This document shows, piece by piece, positions 53,917-64,000 of a stretch of 64,000 nucleotides of DNA. The stretch lies in contig OX326959.1 of NCBI GenBank assembly GCA_946800325.1, positions 52,664,784-52,728,783 on the forward strand, written 5' to 3'. The notes under the pieces are model-generated. The model was not told the DNA's origin. It saw only the letters and a list, made by a program, of their open reading frames with translations, and did not search any database. This stretch comes from Luzula sylvatica (lineage: Eukaryota > Streptophyta > Magnoliopsida > Poales > Juncaceae). Positions within the stretch are counted from its first letter, which is position 1, and each line of letters starts with the position of its first letter. A program made the translations under genes and the position numbers.

Positions 53917-55784
53917 TCATTGCGAGGCGTCGTTTGGCTCTAGAGCTTGCTCCTCCATCCACCTGGTTTCGAAGTTTGCGTGGTAGTGCTTGAGTCGATG
54001 GCCGTTCACCTTGAACGTTTTGTTCGTTTCCTCGCTTCGAATTTCGACAACCCCAAATGTAGTCACATTGGTGACCACAAAAGGGCCGATCCATCGGGAC
54101 CGAAGTTTCCCGGGGAAAAGTTTGAGACGAGAGTTGAATAACAACACTCTTTCTCCCACAAGGAAATCTTTCTTCTTAATCATTCGGTCATGGAACCTCT
54201 TGGCTTTTGCCTTGCACAAGCTCGAATTGTCGTAAGCCTCTTGCCGGAATTCGTCAAGCTCGAGTAATTGTAGTTTACGTGCCGATGCGTCCTTTGGGTA
54301 GTCGAGGGCCAATTGCTTGATTGCCCAAAAAGCTTTGTGCTCTAACTCGACCGGGAGATGGCACGCCTTTCCGTACACGAGTTTGAATGGGGACATACCA
54401 ATTGGTGTTTTGAAAGCGGTACGGTACGCCCAAAGTGCGTCGCCGAGTCGGGTACTCCAATCCTTTCGTGTCGGGTTCACCACCTTCTCCAAAATAGACT
54501 TTATTTCACGATTCGAAACTTCCGCTTGGCCGTTTGTTTGAGGATGATAAGCGGTGGAGGTTCGATGGCTCACATGGTATTTCTCGAGGAGGCTTTGGAG
54601 ATATCGATTGCAAAAATGGGAGCCTCGATCGCTTATAAGAACTCTTGGTATGCCGAATCGTTGGAAGATATTTTTCTTCAAAAAGTCCACCACCGTTTTC
54701 GAATTCGCATGCTTGGTTGGTATCGCCTCCACCCATTTTGTCACGTAATCTACACACAACAAGATGTAAGTATAGCCAAAAGACGATGGAAACGGGCCCA
54801 TGAAATCAATGCCCCAAACATCGAATGGTTCACTACATAGATTGAATTGAGGGGCATTTGATTTCTACGGCTCAAGTTCCCCGTCTTTTGGCAATTTCCA
54901 CAACCTTTCACAAAGTTCGCAACGTCTTTATGCAAGGTTGGCCAATAAAATCCACATTCTTGTACCTTGTGTGTGGTACGTGCGATACCGAAATGTCCAC
55001 CACATTGTAATGTATGACAAAAAGAAAGAATAGATTGTACCTCATTTTGGTGGACACATTTTCGAATTACTTGGTCGGTGCAAATTCGAAATAAGATCGG
55101 GTCTTCCCAAACGTAGAATCTAGCGTTGCTTTTCATCTTATCGCGTTGTGCCTTGGAGAAACTCGGGGGAAAATTCTTCGTGACGATGTAATTTGCAAGG
55201 TCGGCGTACCATGGTGCTTCGACTTGGGCTGCGAGAACGTGTTCCTCGGGGAATTCCTCGCGAATCGGAACAAGATCTTCGATCTCCAATGGAAGCCGAC
55301 TCAAATGATCCGCCACGAGATTCTCGCATCCCTTTTTGTCCTTGATCTCGAGGTCGAATTCTTGAAACAAAAGGATCCATCGAAGCAATCTCGGTTTGCA
55401 CTCCTTCTTCTTCATCAAGTGCCTCAACGCGCCGTGGTCCGAGAAGACTATCACTTTCGTACCTAAAAGATAAGAACGAAATTTCTCCAATGCAAACACA
55501 ATTGCGAGGAGTTCCTTTTCGGTGGTGGTGTAGTTTCGTTGGGCATTGTCAAGAGACCTCGAGGCGTATGCGATGACGTGGGGGTCTTTTCCTTCTCTTT
55601 GGCCGAGTACCGCCCCCACACTCGTGTCACTAGCATCGCACATTATTTCGAATGGTAGCTTCCAATTTGGCGACTTGATGATTGGCGCGGAGCAAAGTTT
55701 CTCTTTCAAATCGTCGAAGGATCTCTTGCACTTTTCCCCGAACTCGAATTTCTCGTCTTTCTTCAATAGTTGGCACATTGGTTG
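53917..55784 (-). pseudogene. pol: gypsy pol: RNase H and integrase, frameshifted
   Basis: The first part (55784 to about 54840) gives the RT end and RNase H ([28 protein letters not shown]), then the integrase HHCC zinc finger ([14 protein letters not shown]). A one-base shift near 54840 is needed to reach WGIDFMGPF and the D-D-E core ([25 protein letters not shown]), which runs to a stop at 53917. The rest of RT, protease and gag are cut off at 55784, where a young copia LTR begins. The sequence otherwise lacks stops, so the element was active not long ago. Confidence 0.92.
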
Positions 55785-56795
55785 TGAAAGAAATACAGTT
55801 TCGGATCAACCGTAAAAGTGTACACAAGGATAAACGAATGTAGTCGTACATTCGTGGCCATAACTTTCAGTGGGAAAATCCAATTAGAATGGTTCAAATT
55901 GGGTTAGATAGATAATGAGATTATCTACAACCTTCATATAGAAATATATTTCATATGAACGAAGTATAAGTGTCGTTTCTGTGAAATACCGAAAGGGTGC
56001 AACAGTATGACATACAGTTAGTAAAACAGTCATAACTTTTTCATACGAACTCCAATTGGGCTGGGCCAAATTGGGTTGTGTAGATAATAAGATTATCTAC
56101 AACTTTCGTGTTGGTTGATTTTCTGTCAGAGAACTTTATCAATTTCGTCTGGACAGAATACTGAACAGGTTCATACAGTTTTCTGTGTGAAAGGGTGTAT
56201 ATTGGATATACATGCCTTTTGGCTAATCCTTATCCTATTTAGGTATAAATAGGATTTTCTCTCTCATCTTCACAATGGAATTCATCAGTTGAATCATTCT
56301 AAGCAATTGATTATTCTGCCCAATATACACAAGAAAAAGAGCAAATTCAGATTTGATCTTTAGTGAGTGAAAGGGTGCGAAGAGAGAGAAATCGAGAAAG
56401 GAGTTTCTCGAGTAATAGAGAATCGATTAGATCGAGCAAGTTCGCCGGTGCATCGTCTAGGCAGGTGCATCCGCGACCGACGTCTTGCGACTCACGGTGG
56501 ATACAAGTAGAGGAGCGACAATTGTGGCTCTTGGATTGTGATCGACTCAAGGAGTGAGAAGACGGTCAACGAACGGTGAAAGACGCGTGGTATGGGACGC
56601 GCGGATTGTCACCAACGTGACAGGAGATAGAAGGCGGCGATCAACCCTTCGTGCGTGATCAATTTCACGCTGGTATAGATCTATCCTTCTATTCGCATCG
56701 TACCCTCGAAGTCATGGCGTGATCTCGGGAATCGGGGAATCGGACCGGGCCTTCATTCCGCTGCGCGGGCCCGGGGTCGAGGATATTCTCCATCA
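55785..56795 (+). repeat. 5' LTR of copia element C
   Basis: The LTR is 1,011 bp with TGAAAG...CATCA ends. The U3 region contains a diverged tandem duplication of about 170 bp, each copy with CATAACTTT, CCAATT, CAAATTGGG and a small hairpin of type TAGATAAT-NAG-ATTATCTA. A TATA-like TATAAATAGG lies at about 56242-56251. Confidence 0.93.
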
Positions 56796-56796
56796 G

Positions 56797-56808
56797 TGGT
56801 ATCAGAGC
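56797..56808 (+). other. primer binding site, initiator tRNA-Met type
   Basis: TGGTATCAGAGC starts one base after the LTR and is the standard plant copia primer site. Confidence 0.9.
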
Positions 56809-57044
56809 GATCGCCATCGATTCGAGGGTCGAATCATAGTCGTATATTAGATATACGCACGGGTTATCAAAGTTCGTACCCGTTTGCATGATGTTATATA
56901 TTTAGAATGTCAAATTCCATTAAAATCACAAGTGAAATTCGCTAGAGATCGATCAATAGTTGATTGAGAGTATCTAGGAATAATCGTGAAAAGGTTTCAT
57001 GATTGATCGTTTTGGAAACGAGCGAAAACAGCAGGTCAAAAATC

Positions 57045-57590
57045 GCATAGTCCGTTATAACGGACTTGGAGTTCGTCGCAACGGACACTGTAGCAGATAC
57101 AGGAAATTGAGAATTTTTCGAAAAAACACATATTCCGTTGTAACGGACTTGGAGTTCGTTGCAACGGACCCTGTATAGGATGCGGGGGTGTGAGGAGGAC
57201 CGTGAAAACTGCTTATTCCGTTGTAACGGACTTGGAGTCCGTTGTAACGGACCTTGTATCTGATACGAGGTTGCGGGGATGCCAAGGGTGTCTATTGGAG
57301 TCCGTTGTAACGGACTGGGTCCGTTGTAACGGAGCTCTACGCAGTTGGTCCGTTGCAACGGACTGTATGTTGCGTTGTAACGGACTGGTCTCTGGAAATT
57401 TGGACGAAGGTTTGCAGAAAATAGCGTTGTAACGGACCTATGTTGCGTTGTAACGGACATGTTTCTGGCAAAATTTGGCCAAACTCCGAAATAAATAGCG
57501 TTGTAACGGACTGGACTTCCGTTGTAACGGAGTGCCAAGTATACTGGAGGTCCGTTGTAACGGACTATGTTGCGTTACAACGGACTGGTT
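57045..57590. repeat. array 3 of the near-palindrome TCCGTTRYAACGGA
   Basis: About eighteen copies, mostly TCCGTTGTAACGGA or its GC-changed forms, lie in the copia leader. Pairs are often separated by CTTGGAG, similar to the CATTGAGG spacer of array 2. The array produces reading frames rich in RYNG and VTT, which are artefacts. Confidence 0.92.
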
Positions 57591-57859
57591 TCTGGTTGCT
57601 GATTTTGTTTTCGTGATAACTTTGGCTACACAACTTGGAATTTTGAGTTCTTTATATCGATTTGATCGGCATCAATCATACTAGCATATTATTAGATAAT
57701 TATTTAGAATAATTAGACTCCCGAATAAAATCATATGCATATAGAAAATCTTGTGATAGTGATATAATTGGATTATGTCACGAATTTAGAAACATGCAAT
57801 GGCATGATCCCTCATAATATTTAAGTCATGGAAATGCCTTCCATATCCACAACCATCGA

Positions 57860-57985
57860 GATTGATATGACATAGTGCGTGGTTTCAGGCCATAGTCGGG
57901 CACGTACTATTGTATATATTGGTGCGGGTGGTAAGCGTTAATTGGGGATTCACGTGGTTTCAGGCCATAGTCGGGCACGTGAGTA
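57860..57985 (+). repeat. short direct repeat in the copia leader
   Basis: GTGGTTTCAGGCCATAGTCG followed by GGCACGT occurs at about 57880 and 57954. Confidence 0.75.
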
Positions 57986-58484
57986 GTTCAATTGAACGAT
58001 ACGATGGATATGGTTGTGACTTAACCGTCCAAGCCAATCCGATTGGAGTTCGGGGCATAGATAGGATGCACACACGGAACTGGGATTGTATTGGATACGA
58101 TTCATCACCGAAATCTTATAACGGTTCAAGAATCGCATTGGATGCGATTGGATATAATCCTACCTAAAATATCGAGATCTCATTTGTCGGCCATAGTCAC
58201 TTATGGGAGGATCGTAAAATATGGGTCTTGAGTGTTATGGACTTGGAGTCCCGTATCGGTATGAGGGTTATCGATTCGATAAAAATAACACATTCATATA
58301 TTCATCATATAAGCATATAGATTAAGTACGCACGGTTAGGAGTTAATCTTCATCATCCGTTTAGAATTATGTTTTCAAGCAACACCAAATATATCGATTA
58401 GATCGATATGATAGATGGCTTTTGGGCCGGAATTACCGTTATTAACCTTGATAGTCAAAGAATAGTTCTTAGACTTAAAGCAAC

Positions 58485-61400
58485 GTGTTGGACACGGAAA
58501 TGGTAGATTCGGGGCTCGAGGCTTTGGATTTAGAGAAAGCCGGATTCGATAAACTTAAGAAGGAATCGAACAATATTACGTGCCTTGTGGTGGCATGTAT
58601 AGACGCAAATTTCTCAAAATTGTTTGAGAATTCGGGTGTATATGAAAGTAAAACACAACGCTCAAGAAATAGTTTCAAGAGCTAGAGCGCGTTGAATGAC
58701 TCAATGCGGCTCAAAGAGTAGGTTAATTTTGAGACGCCTTATGGGTCTTTGATTAACACTCGTGTGTTGATGGTACGAGATTTGATCTTCGTGACCGAAT
58801 ATCATATGCATTCGATAGATAAGTCGATCCCGAAATTGCATTTGATGCGATTTAAAATTGAATTGGAGATGCTTGGAGTATCCGAGGAATCCAATGCATT
58901 AAGATGCGTGGATGTCCTTGTAATTCAAAAGGTGGGATCGAAAGAAATGTATGTCTAAGGGTATTTTGGGAAAATGTTTTCCAAAATGGAGAGTTCGGAC
59001 AAAGAGTTGTCCAAACTAATGACTCAAAGAACGGTGAAATCCGAGGAGGATTAAACCTAGAAGTTGATTGCTTCTTTTGGCATTGCCGTCTTGGCCATAT
59101 AAACGAGATTCGCGTATCTAGATTCCATATGATGGATTGCTAGAATCATTCGAATTAGATTCGATTGATTAATGCGATACTTATTTATTAGGAAAGACGA
59201 CAAAGGGCATCATTCTCCAAAGGTTGGAGAAAAATCCAACGAATTATTGGAAATTACATTTAAATGTAAATGTTCCGATAAGTTCCGAGGCAAGAGGAGG
59301 CTATCGGTATTTTGTTACGTTTATGGACGGTTAAAGTAGATATGAAAATATTTTTTTAATGCGTACCGAAACGGAGACTTTTGAAAGGTTCATAGAGTTT
59401 CAAAACAAAATACGAAATCAACTAAGCAAGAAAATCAAAGCTTTTCGATGGGATCGAGAAGGCAAGTATTTGAGCTAGACCTTTCGATAGGATCGAAGAG
59501 GCGATATTTGAGTTATGAATATTGATGATCATTTATGATTGTGGAATCGTTTCACGATTGTCTTCATTTGGAACATTGAGATGTGTCCGAAAAGAGGAAA
59601 TGAACGCATGTTGGACATGATTCGATAAATGATAAGCCAATAGGATCTCCCAAAAATGTTTTGGGGATACGCCCTTGAGACAGCGGCACTAATGAATGGT
59701 TGCATATGAGATATGGACCATAAACCTTCTAATCGGTACAAAAGACGCCATATGAGATATGGATCGGAATGGTTCCGAAGTTGTCACTTGTACAGATTTG
59801 AGGATGTGAGTGTATTTCGAAATTTGTTTCGGTTAAACTCAATCCCAAATCTGGAAATTGTTCGTTTATCCTTAAGGAAACTAAAGGGTATTAGTTCTAA
59901 CGTCCCAACGAAAATGAGATTTTCGTGGCTCGAAGAGATGCCTTCTTGGAGGAGGACTAGATGCGCACAAGTTTGGAACTTGGTGCCATTTATCTCTATG
60001 CGGGCTAGTGGGAGTAGAATAAATCTCGAAAGAGTTCGAGATCTGAAAATGAACATTGTACCGATGAAAGTTGACATGGCTTCATCAAGAATTGACGAAC
60101 GCAAGTCGAACACACAAAGGAATTTTTCGTAGATTTAGTAGGCTATATCATAAGCCGGTAAATACGGATTTATCGTGGCTAATGATAATAGATCGAAATC
60201 ATATGATGATTCGATATCCTACAAGGATGCTATGAAAAGTTGATTCCACATGACATGGTGTCATGAAATCTGAGATTCGATCCATGTAAATTATCAAGTT
60301 TAGAACTTGATTTCATTACTTTCTGGGTTAGACCCGTGAAATGTGAGTGAGTTTTTCAAGATGAAGAACCGGCATGGATAGGAATACGCATATATGTAAA
60401 GCGAGGCTTTTTGCGAAAAGTTTCATGCAATTCATAGTCGGACTATGAAGAAACGTTTTCGCTTGTTGCCATGCTTTCACATTCTCGAAATTCTGCTTGC
60501 CATGGTCGCGTATTATGAATATGTGATGTGGCAAAATGAATGTCAAAACCGAATTTCTTGACAGAAATTTTATGAAAGGATGTGTACTTGACACAACCTT
60601 ACGGTTTTGTCGATTCATAAGAATCGGGGATAAGATATGCACGCTTTAACGATCCATATGATGGATTAGAGAAAGCTTCTCGGAATTGGAATATTCGTTT
60701 TTGACGAAGTTATAAACTGTTATAAAATTGTCGAAACGAATGGAAACTTTGTGTACACATGAAGGTTAGTGGGAGCTGCGTTATATTTCTTGTAACGACA
60801 AAGGATTTAGACGAGACCGCTTATGAAATAAGCGTGAAGATCTATAGGATAGATCTAAGAAGTTCCTCGTTCTATTTTATAGCACATATATCGACATATT
60901 GTTGAAAATGGTTTTCAACATGTAAACTCCTTGGAGGAGTTAAATCGAAATGTCGAATGACAGAAATTTTCAACGGCTCGATGTGAGACATCAAGCAGCG
61001 CGAAAAGTAATAATATGATGCCTTACATTTTGATGTTAGGATCTATTATATCTGTCATGATATGTATGTGGCTATCTGTCGTACAAATAAAGCGTCTAAT
61101 TCACCTTCAATACAATTCGTGGGAATCACATGAGTTTGAATGTAATTCGATTACATGAGACTAACTCTTGTGAATGTATAATGGTTATACAAATATATAC
61201 ATAATGGTTATGTATATTTAAACCCATCGAGATTTGTATTGATAGCGGTGAGGTTTATCCTTGAATACTTTGCGAAAGAATTCAGGATTTTTTATCTATA
61301 ATGGTGTGGAGGACGTGTTGGTTATAAAGAGATATAACAACAACAGTTTCCAAAGATTAAGCACGTCCAAATATGTAGCACGACTTTCGATCACAAAGTG

Positions 61401-61965
61401 TGTACATGTTTTGCTTAAATGAAAACTCGGTTATGTGGAAAGGTTCCACAAGACCAATAGTTTATGATTCTATTTACGGAGGCGAGTATATTGCGGTTAT
61501 TAATCGCAAAAAGAAGTGGTATGGATCAAGGATACATGACCAAACTCTCGTAGCCACGAGTTATCGGATTTATGGTTGTTTATTGCGTGAAACGCAATAG
61601 TACAAGCCAAACATGCCGAGGTCACAACCACTTCTAACTAATACTCAGAAAATTTCATTGATCCATGAAATTTTGCGAAAAGATGTGATCGTGGGTATTG
61701 GAAATGTTCCAATCCTGCAGAAGATTAACACTAGCGGGAACGTGCGGACCCGTTTACAAAACCGCTCTCTCTAGTCGCGCGTGACTGTCATGCGATGACT
61801 ATGGGTATGGAGATACCTAGAGGAGGAAGAAGAGAGTAGAGTGTAGCTATCTAATACGATAGTCCTCGCAGGTTGTGGGTATGGAGATACCCATAGGTAA
61901 ACGTTGTATCACCCAAATACTTAGTCCATATGAATGTATCCCTTTTAAAAATTTTGTTTACTTAA
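58485..61965 (+). pseudogene. decayed copia gag-pol of element C
   Basis: Recognisable blocks in copia order lie in several frames with many stops. GAG-pre-integrase (WHCRLGHINE) is at 59078-59107. The integrase (YRYFVTFMDG, then a stop where the family has an acidic residue, then KIKAFRWDREG) is at about 59300-59475. The RT start (ILLAMVAYYEYVMWQ) is at about 60487, and an RT part (FDEVINCYKIVET) at about 60700. RNase H (MFCLNENSVMWKG, GGEYIAV) is at about 61406-61500. Decay is extensive even though the LTRs are nearly identical, and the matching part of element B is decayed in the same way. Confidence 0.85.
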
Positions 61966-63017
61966 ATTTTCATGCATTCACCTTATATGAAAACTGTGTG
62001 CGGGTTGTGTAATATGATTGTTACATGAACCCTGATTTGAGCTTGTGTGGACGTCGACATGGTTGAGGACCATGTGCAGCGAAACCGTCACACTTAAAAT
62101 GTCATTTCTAAACATCCCTAGTCGCGGGTCAGTTTGCTTAAGAGAGAAGCATTACTATTACAAGGGAATAGACTGAACGCGTACACTAGTACGTTAGCCG
62201 AGGAGATTATTATGTTTTGCTAATCATGGGACAAGGTGTTTGTCGAATCGGGAACGTAGATATATGTTAGGTTACATGTATTGGATATGACCGAAGCCGC
62301 GAGACCATGACATGGTTTAGTCATTATAGATGGACTTGCGACGGATGGGGTTTTAGATTCTTCATACTTGAGGGGATCATTGATTGCGTTACGTGCGTAA
62401 CACAATGCTTTGATATGATCTTACGCTCACCGTAACAGGGAGTTAAAAGGGTCATCATTGGGTATTGTCCGAAACACGGAATTCAATGTGAGTCTCCAAG
62501 ATAGGAATTGTTTATTCCGAAAGGAAGAGATATCTCTTAGGCGCCGCTCGATGAGTCGATTAACGAAAACCGTGGCCACGGTCAATGATATTAATGGTTA
62601 ATATCGATTGAAATTTGTTAACTCAACTCGGAATCGGGGAATAAGTGTAGTTAATCAAATTATAAGGATGACTATTACCATGCCTTTTGATTAACGGATA
62701 TCGTAAACAAGAGAACTAGTAACCGCTATTCGAGATAGGCACAATGATCACAATCATTTTTCGTTTAACATGGGTAGCTATGATGGAGTGACTAGATCCC
62801 GCTCATGAGCTTGTAGGCATTGGAAACAACCTACTACCATCGTTAAGTCGAACCTACATGGTCACACAACGAGTCGTACTAAGTCGGGCTTGATCATAAA
62901 ATCGGCACATTGGATGTGCATAGCTTGGTATTTGATACGCGAGCTATATTCTCTAAAATCGTGCGTATTGGATATGCATGAGTACCTTTTAGGTAGATCT
63001 GAAATTGAGTGGGAGAC
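61966..63017 (+). other. 3' noncoding region and polypurine tract of element C
   Basis: No coding blocks are recognised here. The same sequence, inverted, is in element B (43947-44770). It ends with GAAATTGAGTGGGAGAC, the polypurine tract. Confidence 0.7.
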
Positions 63018-64000
63018 TGAAAGAAATACAGTTTCGGATCAACCGTAAAAGTGTACACAAGGATAAACGAATGTAGTCGTACATTCGTGGCCATAACTTT
63101 CAGTGGGAAAATCCAATTAGAATGGTTCAAATTGGGTTAGATAGATAATGAGATTATCTACAACCTTCATATAGAAATATATTTCATATGAACGAAGTAT
63201 AAGTGTCGTTTCTGTGAAATACCGAAAGGGTGCAACAGTATGACATACAGTTAGTAAAACAGTCATAACTTTTTCATACGAACTCCAATTGGGCTGGGCC
63301 AAATTGGGTTGTGTAGATAATAAGATTATCTACAACTTTCGTGTTGGTTGATTTTCTGTCAGAGAAATTTATCAATTTCGTCTGGACAGAATACTGAACA
63401 GGTTCATACAGTTTTCTGTGTGAAAGGGTGTATATTGGATATACATGCCTTTTGGCTAATCCTTATCCTATTTAGGTATAAATAGGATTTTCTCTCTCAT
63501 CTTCACAATGGAATTCATCAGTTGAATCATTCTAAGCAATTGATTATTCTGCCCAATATACACAAGAAAAAGAGCAAATTCAGATTTGATCTTTAGTGAG
63601 TGAAAGGGTGCGAAGAGAGAGAAATCGAGAAAGGAGTTTCTCGAGTAATAGAGAATCGATTAGATCGAGCAAGTTCGCCGGTGCATCGTCTAGGCAGGTG
63701 CATCCGCGACCGACGTCTTGCGACTCACGGTGGATACAAGTAGAGGAGCGACAATTGTGGCTCTTGGATTGTGATCGACTCAAGGAGTGAGAAGACGGTC
63801 AACGAACGGTGAAAGACGCGTGGTATGGGACGCGCGGATTGTCACCAACGTGACAGGAGATAGAAGGCGGCGATCAACCCTTCGTGCGTGATCAATTTCA
63901 CGCTGGTATAGATCTATCCTTCTATTCGCATCGTACCCTCGAAGTCATGGCGTGATCTCGGGAATCGGGGAATCGGACCGGGCCTTCATTCCGCTGCGCG
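63018..64000 (+). repeat. 3' LTR of copia element C, cut by the window
   Basis: The first 983 bp of the LTR are present; about 28 bp should follow. It matches the 5' LTR, with a single difference noticed (A at 63362 versus C at 56129). Confidence 0.93.

Larger units (their letters stand above)
50153..55784 (-). mobile_element. Athila-like Ty3/gypsy element, 3' part (minus strand)
   Basis: On the minus strand the order is RT end and RNase H, integrase (pol 55784-53917), a long noncoding 3' region, a polypurine tract, and a 3' LTR (51878-50153). The young copia element at 55785 interrupts pol, so the rest should continue beyond the right edge. The left 5-bp flank is GATTG. Confidence 0.88.
55785..64000 (+). 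mobile_element. young nonautonomous copia element C (runs off window)
   Basis: The 5' LTR (55785-56795), the primer site TGGTATCAGAGC (56797-56808), a leader with palindrome array 3, a decayed gag-pol, the polypurine tract GTGGGAGAC (63009-63017) and the 3' LTR (63018 on) are all present in order. The LTRs differ at one position that I can see (56129 region, C versus A), so insertion is very recent. It lies in the gypsy pol gene; the left target pentamer is GGTTG and its partner lies just beyond the window. Confidence 0.95.

Noticed and set aside
54358..54840. Plus-strand frame of 160 residues
   Set aside because: It is antisense to the gypsy integrase.
56942..57538. 198-residue minus-strand open frame
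   Set aside because: It is produced by the repeated near-palindrome of array 3 and has no domain.

Overview
This window is nuclear DNA from a flowering plant, probably a eudicot. It is AT-rich. The two host genes have plant-type introns, and everything else is a dense, nested mass of plant transposable elements. I see no bacterial, organellar, rRNA, functional tRNA or CRISPR features.

Layout. 1-4333: 5' half of a minus-strand Ty1/copia retrotransposon with open gag and pol frames, a 250-bp LTR and a leader packed with small hairpins. 4334-6790: AT-rich spacer with a foldback element and a hAT-type MITE. 6791-10800: a ten-exon host gene for a membrane J-domain (DNAJC14/Jiv90-type) co-chaperone. 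10800-20480: spacer with the long LTR of a Ty3/gypsy element, a displaced copy of part of it, and several MITEs. 20490-22934: 3' part of a CACTA (En/Spm) transposon whose decayed transposase gene is split by a tRNA-derived SINE. 23598-40797, minus strand: a host sn-glycerol-3-phosphate acyltransferase gene of GPAT1/2/3 type. Its two exons are separated by a 15.5-kb intron holding a large defective Helitron (truncated Rep plus an intact-looking RPA1-like gene), MITEs and microsatellite elements. 41703-64000: a nest of retroelements. An old minus-strand copia fragment carries two solo LTRs of its own family. A CACTA element interrupts it, an Athila-like gypsy element (minus) sits in the CACTA, and a very young copia element (plus, LTRs almost identical) sits in the gypsy pol gene.

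The most unusual signal is a repeated design: sets of hairpins whose loop or core is constant while the paired stems change together. It occurs in the copia leader (3153-3523), the gypsy LTR leader (13334-13520), three sites in the Helitron (26341, 28380, 30497), an alternating array in the Helitron (28785-29754), and the 3' internal region of the second gypsy element (52467-52727). In four of these five sets the non-Watson-Crick pairs become G:U on the sense strand of the host element, which points to selection on RNA structure. A second signal is a dense array of a 14-bp near-palindrome, TCCGTTRYAACGGA, present in both a gypsy and an unrelated copia element. A third is that the youngest copia element has a pol gene ruined by stops, with the decayed sequence largely shared by an older copy, so a defective lineage appears to be mobilised in trans.
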